A DNA stretch of 64,000 nt from Amphirosellinia nigrospora (lineage: Eukaryota; Ascomycota; Sordariomycetes; Xylariales; Xylariaceae): NCBI GenBank assembly GCA_004123355.1, contig SCHM01000001.1, positions 9,434,193 through 9,498,192 of the forward strand. The letters are read 5' to 3'. Positions within the stretch are counted from its first letter, which is position 1, and the number at the start of each line of letters is the position of its first letter. Shown in pieces: positions 56,997 to 64,000 of the stretch. The position numbers and the translations under genes were made by a program. The notes beneath the pieces were generated by a model. That model was not told where the DNA came from and searched no databases. It saw only the letters and a program-made list of their open reading frames with translations.

Positions 56997-58587
56997 TCAC
57001 CATCCATTCCACCGCGACCAGACATCAACTACCTCGTCCTCGCGACCCTGATTTCGCGAATCAACAATGAGATACCACGCGTACCCGGCACCCGTGATAC
57101 ATGAATGGTTCGGCCAGATACGCACACGCTGTCCTACAGCCAGCGGCGTCTCTTCTTCTTTATTTCCCACCCACGCCAACACGCCGTGCTCCTGGCTGAT
57201 ACGCGAGACCTGCCAGCCGCCATGGACAGCGGGAAATTGTGGGCCGGGGACGACGTTGCTGACGCCCGCCCATGGCATCACAATGCCCCACCCGCTATAA
57301 TGCTGCCCCTTCACCTCCCCCATGTCTTGGCAAGGCTCCCTGCCGAGCGCGAGCGATCCCGCGTTCACCATCGCCTCTGTGGCCTCCCCGGCCCCGCGCC
57401 CCGGTACAGCGAGGCTACCTCGGCTAGCACACTAACGGCGATCGCTGAGGCGTTCAGGTACGTCGCGTCGCAAGCGTGCGCGGCCAGCTGCTGCACGTCC
57501 AGCGTCGGGTACACGCCCGCGTGGACCTCGAGCGTTAGCCCGTCTTGGCGCATTCGCGATATGATGTCCTTAATCAGACCAGTGGCCGCGGGCTGGGTGG
57601 CATCACCTTCTGCACCGTTACTCGCCGTCGTCATCAGCATCGCCTCCTCCTCCTGCTCCCCGCCGTTGACGTTGGCGAAGTCCGGGTGATGCAGTGTCGT
57701 CACGGTAGGTGTCGCCCCCACGGAGAGCACGAGGGGGTGGTCGGGCCGGTCGGCGTGCACGGCGCGCGCGACATCGTGCAGGGCCGCAAACTCGGCGCCT
57801 AAGATTCCATGGCCTCCCAGTCCTGCCGCGACGCGTACGAGTGTCCCGCGTGGCTGTACAGACCCCAGAACACACAAGCGCCCACCGTCTCGGCGAGCAG
57901 GAGCTCACGCACCAAAGCCGCGCACGCGGGCGTCCCTGGCGCCACGCCCGCGCGGTTCCCGCCCATGTTCACTTTCAGGAATACTAAGGAGGAGTGCCTG
58001 CTTTTGAGGCGATGAGAGTGAGCAGCTTGACTTGCTCTACGTGGTCTACCATCACAGTCACAGCACCCGGGCCTAGCTGGGCTAAGATAGTAGCTAGTCG
58101 GTCTACGCTTGACGGGTATACGGGGAAGGAGTAGAGCATCTTTTACGGGTGTCAGTGAATTGAATACCCGGCCAGATGTGGGCATGTAAAGAAGACGTAC
58201 ATTGACTGGCCGGCCGCGCAGCTGGTACTCTCTCAGCAGCGGTAGCACGCCCTCTGCCTCCATGAGGGTCGATACAACGATGTTCACTGGAGTGGAGTCA
58301 TCATTGCCCACTTGGAGCCTTGTCAGCTCAGCGGTCTTTTATTTCATATCAGCATGTCCGACTTATATGAGTGAATTAGACTAGCTATTGAACTAGCAAG
58401 CTGACCTTGTGAGTTTTGATATGTGCTCGCCAGTTGAGTTGAAGTCTCTTAGCAGCCTCGAGCATCAGGTTACAGTTCGCCTCCACTTTGGCCAAATCTA
58501 GCACCACGGCGGTGTGGGAACTTGATGGAGCGTCTTCCCGACGAATTGGGCTCGTAGGAGGTCTTTTGATAGCTGTGCGGTCGCCAT
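56997..58587 (-). CDS. D-serine dehydratase (zinc- and PLP-dependent, Dsd1-like)
   Basis: The enzyme converts D-serine to pyruvate and ammonia, using PLP on an alanine-racemase-type barrel plus a zinc ion. The ATG at 58587 gives MATAQLSKDLLRAQFVGKTL, then LDLAKVEANCNLML and WRAHIKTHK, whose Lys binds PLP. An intron starts at 58405 (GTCAGC). Next come VGNDDSTPVNIVVSTLMEAE, ILAQLGPGAVTVMVDHVEQV, FLKVNMGGNRAGV, GLYSHAGHSY and HPLVLSVGATPTV. The C-terminal zinc motif is RIWPNHSCITGAGYAWYLIV, with His and Cys, and the end is VVDVWSRWNGW. Frame changes near 57810, 58010 and 57370 are needed; between them the family sequence is continuous. Length of about 440 residues is normal. It is unrelated to the metabolite cluster. 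Confidence 0.88.
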
Positions 58588-60966
58588 AATGCGGCCTTGA
58601 TTTGGCGTCGAAGCGGGAACAAGATGGAGTGTGCGTGGCTGAGAGCTTTAAGTGGAACGAATGCTTTGGTCTATTTAGAGCATGCTCATCTAGAAGTAGA
58701 GCTAGCCGTTGAAAGGGACGGAAACAGGCTGGATAGTTAAAGACGAGAATTCCTCGTCAGGTGACGATCGTTTATCCAAGTAGGTAGGTGGTATGAGCTT
58801 TGCGAGACATGCCTAGGTAACCTAACATACGGAATGTCATGCTATATCATAGTCTAGCGACTTAAGTATACGGGGTATCAATCCATCATTGTGATATTGG
58901 GGGGTATGGTAGCAGTCGATGGGGGTCACACCCCACCAAATATCTTTCCCGGCAAGTACTTGTATCACCATGACTCAAGTAGGGAAACCGAGAAACCGGA
59001 AAAGTCCCCAATCTATGATAGGTTAGATAGACTTCGAGTATGGGACAAGAAAACGGGGTAAGAACGGTGTCAGTGATGCCGGTGGTGGTGGAAGTATATT
59101 ATGTACCGAGGCGACCCACAACTCTATTTCTTGCCCCGGTGTTTGGGCAACAAAGCAAAAGCAAGACGGGTAGAGGCAGCCAGAGATGGTTTTCACCAAT
59201 CATTCGTGGCCTTATTGTCTCATATAAGCACCAGGACATATGCGGCGGTGCCGTACGTAATGCAGCGTAGTGCCTATGAAATGTACGTAGTATATAGGTT
59301 AAATGGGTCTCATGATGTTGGTCTTGTTCTGCGACCGCTTCCCCTCCCGCCCGTCGTAGGTTGACATTGGGGCCGGCACATTTGGCGCGCTACCTAACGA
59401 TTATAGTAGCGGCGAGAGGGGAGTACGGATGAATGTCGTATTCCCCTCTCGTCACTCTTGTTTGGTGTGAAACTGCGAACGATGCTTTCCCGTGCCCCGC
59501 GTTCTTCCTATTACGTAGCCATCGTGGAAAGATCCATTTCTCGGCCCGAAGGACGGAGGTCCTTGCCGCCGCAATTGTGGCTACCTGTGGTCGGGTAGGC
59601 GTAGGCATACATAGTAGACTCCTTAACAGGAGCAAGTATCTTTTTCGTGATCGATTGGTAGGAACAATAGAGCTTGGAAGAACAAAAGAGTCTTGGTTTA
59701 CGATCAGCGTGTCTGGGTTGCCAACCATCGGATGAAATGCGGTTGCCATATATCTACAGTATAAACGAGATGGTAAGCTATTGGCCGCATTGTTGTATCA
59801 CATGCAGTGTTCATCATGGCTCGAAACTTCTTCCACATGTCTGGAAATCGGTCGCTGCAGCTGTGAACAGCCGGCCCTTCTCCTCTCGACCCAACTGGAG
59901 ACCATTACGGGGTTGCACTTAACTTGAGACGACTTTATTGGTAGAATTCGGTCCTGAGTTGCCTGATAAGTCAAATCTGAATACAGTTAGGCAGCTCTGG
60001 CTCAAAACCCGCGTATCGCGGAATCAGCCACACTGTTAACGTCAGCACATCAAACAATTGTGACGACAACTATCTTTCAGCTACTCCCTTTTAAAAGCGC
60101 CTCCGCTGCAAAATATCATGGAAAATAATATGCAGGTCTATTACTGGGCCCGAATTTGATGAGCCGTCCTCGAGTGATAGACTCTACGGGCGACGACAGA
60201 AATACTATAAATAGGTCTGTAGCTACAGCACCTAGGTAGATAGGTATATAGAGGTGTGCAGGTCTGTGGGCAGGTTTCTCGTTACGTAATCCGTAAATCA
60301 AACGATTTCAAAAATCTAAGGGGTTTAAGATTATGGCATGGGCAGCTCCGTGTGGCTGGTAATTAAATAAATTTATTAGTAGCTTGTCAATAATGAGAAT
60401 TCGAGGACTGGGATAGCTAACCCCCAGTCGAGCCATACAAAAACCTTCAAGACCGATTTTCGCGTGTCAGTGCGAGTTTTAGTGTCCGATAGCAATGCCC
60501 CCCCATGCCTCATGCCCCTCCCAAACCCCTCCCTCATCATCAATCAGCCTTGTCGCCCCACACGTCATCGCTCCAGCTAGCACCGTCACTAGCACTACCC
60601 GGGCTCTAGCCATGCCTCGCCTCAGTCTCGTTTCTCAAACTCATGCATGTGCTGGCTAGGCAGCCAGTATACACCAGATAGCATTTTCCTATTAAGAGTA
60701 ATTGACTTTCGACATTTTCCCGAGTCTATATCCAGATCCTTTCCATATCGTGACACCGGTGTTACCAGTATACATACTTACACATCTTCTGTGTGATTGC
60801 GTGACGCGTCCTCTCCAACATTTGTTCTCGGGGTATCGATTCATCTATCAGACTTGCGAAGGATATGTGTCGGACGGCGCCTACTTGAGCTCTCTATCCC
60901 CGTTGCCCGCCGCAGACGCTCTCTGACCAGCTATCTGGCCAAGACTGACGAAACAACATTGTGGCC
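58588..60966. other. Long intergenic region (2.4 kb) between divergent genes
   Basis: Promoter region of both neighbours. It includes the hairpin at 59413-59451 (listed separately), CCTAGGTA motifs near 58813 and 60232, and a pyrimidine-rich stretch before the glucosyltransferase gene (60495-60600). No supported coding frame was found. Confidence 0.5.
59413..59451. repeat. Strong hairpin (inverted repeat)
   Basis: CGAGAGGGGAGTACG and CGTATTCCCCTCTCG pair over 15 bp with one G-T wobble around a nine-base loop (GATGAATGT). It lies alone in the intergenic region. It could be a structured RNA, a protein-binding palindrome or a decayed element end. Confidence 0.7.
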
Positions 60967-63900
60967 ATGGCGATCCTCGATGAGAAGAGGAGAGTGAGCG
61001 AGGCCGCCCGGTTGGCAGAAGATAATCGAGCTGAGCAGGCACCTATACCTGTTAGCCCTCCTTATCTCCCATCGCGGAATCCAAATCGAAGTCGCACCCA
61101 GACCACGACTAGCTCAGATGCAGCGCCGGGTCTGATTATCACCGACGATAGCCAGAACTACAACAATGGCTTCCTCCCCGAGTCGCCTGAGCTAGTCGCT
61201 CAAGAAGACGTTCCTCCAGCCTACAGCGAATTCCACGACCAGCTAAATATCCACCAGACAGGCTTCGATGCCGGCGCTGCTGTCACAGGTTGGCCATGCC
61301 TATTGCGACTGCTTGCTCGTGTGCGCTCCGCTAACGGAATGTGCCGATAGATGATGGTCGAGTCAACATCAACATTAATCAAACGAGTAGACACCTCGCC
61401 GATTTGATAGCGCCCACTCTACGCAACCAGCTCAAAGAGGAAGCCCTCAGCTACGTCGAAGAGCCTCTGCCACCTCCTTATATCCCCCGAGTCTGGGCGG
61501 CCGGCCTGGTCAGACACCTCCGCCCCAGCTAAATGTCGTCATACAGATCGTGGGGTCTCGGGGCGATGTCCAGCCCTTCATCGCTCTCGGGCAGGTATTG
61601 AAAAACACATACGGCCACCGCGTCCGAGTTGCTACTCATGCCACGTTCGAGAAGTTCGTCGAAGAAAATGGTTTGGAATTCTTCTCTATTGGGGGCGACC
61701 CCGCTGAACTCATGGCCTTCATGGTCAAGAACCCCGGTCTAATGCCAGGTCTCGATGCGCTGAAGAGCGGCGAGATTGCCAAACGGAGAAAAGGTATCGA
61801 GCAGATCGTTATAGGTTGTTGGCGGTCTTGCATCGAGACCGGCGATGGTCTTGGGCCCGCGCCACGGTTCAGTCGCAGGGATGAGGACGTCCCTACCGAT
61901 GCGACCCCTGTGATGGGTGACTCGAGACACAAACCATTCGTCGCAGACGTCATCATTGCTAACCCCCCAGCTTTGCGCACATACACGTTGCCGAAAAGCT
62001 TGGGGTACCTCTTCACTTGATGTTTACGTGAGTGAAACCCTGTCACATTCTCTCTCGAATCTAAGCTAATGAGGACCCCTAGTATGCCTTGGTCTCCTAC
62101 AAGGGCCTTCCCACAACCTCTTGCGAATATCCAGTCATCCAACACAGATCCAGTAACGACCAACTACCTATCATATGCTATGGTTGAGATGATGACATGG
62201 CAGGGACTGGGAGATGTCATCAACCGCTTTCGAACTAAGGTTCTTGATTTAGACCCGCTCCCCTTGATCTGGGCGCCGGGTGTACTGACACGTTTACGGA
62301 TACCCTACACATACTGCTGGTAAGATAGCTTGAAACAACTATATGATGGTATATCTAATCAAAAGATCCAGGTCTCCGGCGCTTATTCCTAAACCCAATG
62401 ATTGGGGTAATCACATTGACATTGCCGGATTCTTTTTCTTGAATTTGGCCTCATCCTACACCCCGGAACCCGAACTCGCCGCCTTTCTTGCTGCTGGACC
62501 ACCTCCTGTTTATATTGGATTTGGTTCTATCGTTGTCGATGATCCTAACAATCTCACCAGAATGATTTTTGATGCTGTAGCCGAAACCGGGGTTCGCGCC
62601 CTCGTCTCGAAAGGTTGGGGTGGCCTTGGTGCCGACTCTGTGGGTATACCTGACGGTGTTTTCATGCTCGGCAATGTGCCGCATGACTGGCTATTTAAGA
62701 ATGTTTCCGCCGTATGCCACCACGGAGGTGCTGGAACTACGGCTGCCGGAATCCAAGCTGGCAAACCCACCATCGTCGTACCTTTCTTCGGTGATCAACC
62801 GTTTTGGGGTGCAATGGTTGCGAGAGCTGGCGCAGGGCCGGATCCTATACCATATAAGAAGCTCACCTCAGAAGGACTTTCAGAAGCCATACGAATGGCT
62901 CTCAAGCCAGAAACACAGGAGAAGGCAAAAGAGTTGGGTGAGAGGATCCGCGAAGAACAGGGTGCTGATCTTGGGGCTCAAAGCTTTCATAAACACCTCA
63001 ATGTCGACGCCCTTCGTTGCGACGTCGCGCCAAGCCGAGTAGCTGTCTGGCGGGTGAGGCGGACTAAAACCCATCTCAGTGCACTCGCAGCCGCCACTCT
63101 CGTGAACAGTGGTTACCTCCGATACTCGGACTTAAAGCTGTAAGTAAATTGGAATGAGGCTCGATGGATCGGATGTTAGTTGACATAGCTTGACAGTTTC
63201 CGCGCAAAGGAGTATGACACGGAAAACTATCCCACTGATCCGATTTCGGCCTGTACCTCAGCATTGGTTGGCGATATCAGCAGCATTATCATGTCTGCCA
63301 CAGATATTCCCCGAGATCTCTTCAAAGCAGCCGTAGGGCCACCGAAATCAAAGTCTACGGAAAATATCGCCGCGGAGGGTACGCCTTCTGACATCTCGAA
63401 GGATGATGTGGCCACAGGAAATGCGAGTGAGCCTAAGGACTCAGACTCAGCCAGCGTTCTCTCGAATACGGCTAGTATGCGTACAGCTAACAGCAGTGCT
63501 GTGAACCTGACGCCGACCACTACTACGACATCGATGCCATCAGCCTCTCCTCGTCAGCAACATAGCGCACGCCCCACGAGAGCCGAGTCGATGTCATCTG
63601 ATAATGTTAACCAACAACTGGAAAGAGTATTGGACTCTAGCAAGAGCATCAACAATATCATAGTTACTGGAGTTAAAAGCCCTATGAACTTTTGTTTAGG
63701 GCTTGCCAGAGGATTCAGAAACGCACCTAACCTTTACAACGATAGCACTGTACGGCCTACGGAGAAAGTCACCAGCTTGAGTAGCGGTCTTAAGGTGGCA
63801 GGAAAGGAATTTGGTTATGGATTATTTGATGGCATCACAGGATTGGTAACTCAGCCCCTCAAAGGCGCCGAAAAGGAAGGCGGCGCAGGACTTATCAAAG

Positions 63901-64000
63901 GGTTTGGTAAAGGTATCGGTGGTTTGATATTCAAGCCCGCCGCCGGTAAGTATAATTGTAATAGTGTTATGGATGTATGCTGATATTCTGACAGGATTCT
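60967..64000 (+). CDS. Sterol 3-beta-glucosyltransferase-like protein with VPS13-like C-terminal region (3' end outside window)
   Basis: Family members move glucose from UDP-glucose to sterols. The ATG at 60967 (GCCATGG context) starts [21 protein letters not shown] disordered Ser/Pro-rich leader with [11 protein letters not shown] leads to the GT28-type N-terminal domain, [19 protein letters not shown]. Then come [38 protein letters not shown] and [20 protein letters not shown], and the UDP-sugar motif [20 protein letters not shown] with [16 protein letters not shown]. After an intron near 63140-63196 a Ser/Thr-rich linker follows, then [20 protein letters not shown] and [20 protein letters not shown], the repeated Gly-rich pattern of VPS13/Atg2-type C-termini. 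The PH and GRAM domains of Atg26 are absent. Several shifts lie between 61300 and 62340. A final intron starts at 63951 and the gene runs off the edge. Confidence 0.83.

Noticed and set aside
59040-59922. Overlapping short frames on both strands
   Set aside because: Conflicting frames with no motif, and the hairpin at 59413 breaks both strands; likely non-coding.
1-64000. CRISPR arrays, prokaryotic operons, LTR retroelements
   Set aside because: No regularly spaced direct repeats, no Shine-Dalgarno pattern, and no reverse transcriptase, integrase or gag motif in any frame. The sequence is eukaryotic throughout.

Overview
The window is nuclear DNA of a filamentous ascomycete (Pezizomycotina, probably Sordariomycetes or close kin; the class is an inference). 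Genes carry several short GT...AG introns of roughly 45-80 bp. The gene set (VPS8, Arp4, PIG-P, a PTH11-type rhodopsin-like membrane protein, a highly reducing polyketide synthase, BBE-type FAD oxidases) is typical of moulds. No rRNA gene, convincing tRNA, CRISPR array or prokaryotic signal was found.

Layout. 0-2.9 kb: gene-poor, with one MITE (543-900). 2.9-18.9 kb: mostly housekeeping genes, namely a membrane RING-H2 protein, a GPALPP/DUF3752 protein (-), a diverged SRPK-like kinase (-), VPS8 (+), a six-exon cyclophilin H (+), an AlkB-type dioxygenase (-) and PIG-P (-). 19.5-26.3 kb: an unrecognised gene, an interrupted multidomain gene with a helical N-terminus (treated as a fossil), a short-chain dehydrogenase (SDR) remnant and a hemerythrin-like protein. 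26.8-28.2 kb: a seven-helix PTH11-like protein (-). 29.4-51.6 kb: a probable secondary-metabolite cluster with two secreted BBE-type FAD oxidases, three SDRs, a cupin, an FAD monooxygenase and an HR-PKS (KS-AT-DH-pseudoKR-ER-KR-ACP, no visible methyltransferase). A kinase with an HND catalytic loop follows (52.0-53.4 kb). 55.0-64 kb: Arp4 (+), zinc/PLP D-serine dehydratase (-) and, running off the right edge, a sterol-glucosyltransferase-like protein with a VPS13-like tail.

How the genes work together. In the cluster the PKS would build a reduced chain that the SDRs, monooxygenase, cupin and oxidases could tailor. No transporter or pathway-specific transcription factor was seen, so the cluster may be incomplete or regulated from elsewhere.

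Quality warning. Almost every multi-kilobase gene, including conserved ones such as Arp4, VPS8 and cyclophilin H, is split across frames. Where I compared the break with the family sequence, the fault was nearly always loss of one G or C from a short G/C run. This looks like uncorrected consensus indels rather than mass gene death. Coordinates below therefore span whole loci rather than single open frames. Three small repeat families were also found: the MITE, a 160-170 bp repeat in opposite orientations at 7.1 and 37.3 kb, and a short element with AGGATGAT ends at 34.2 and 43.1 kb.
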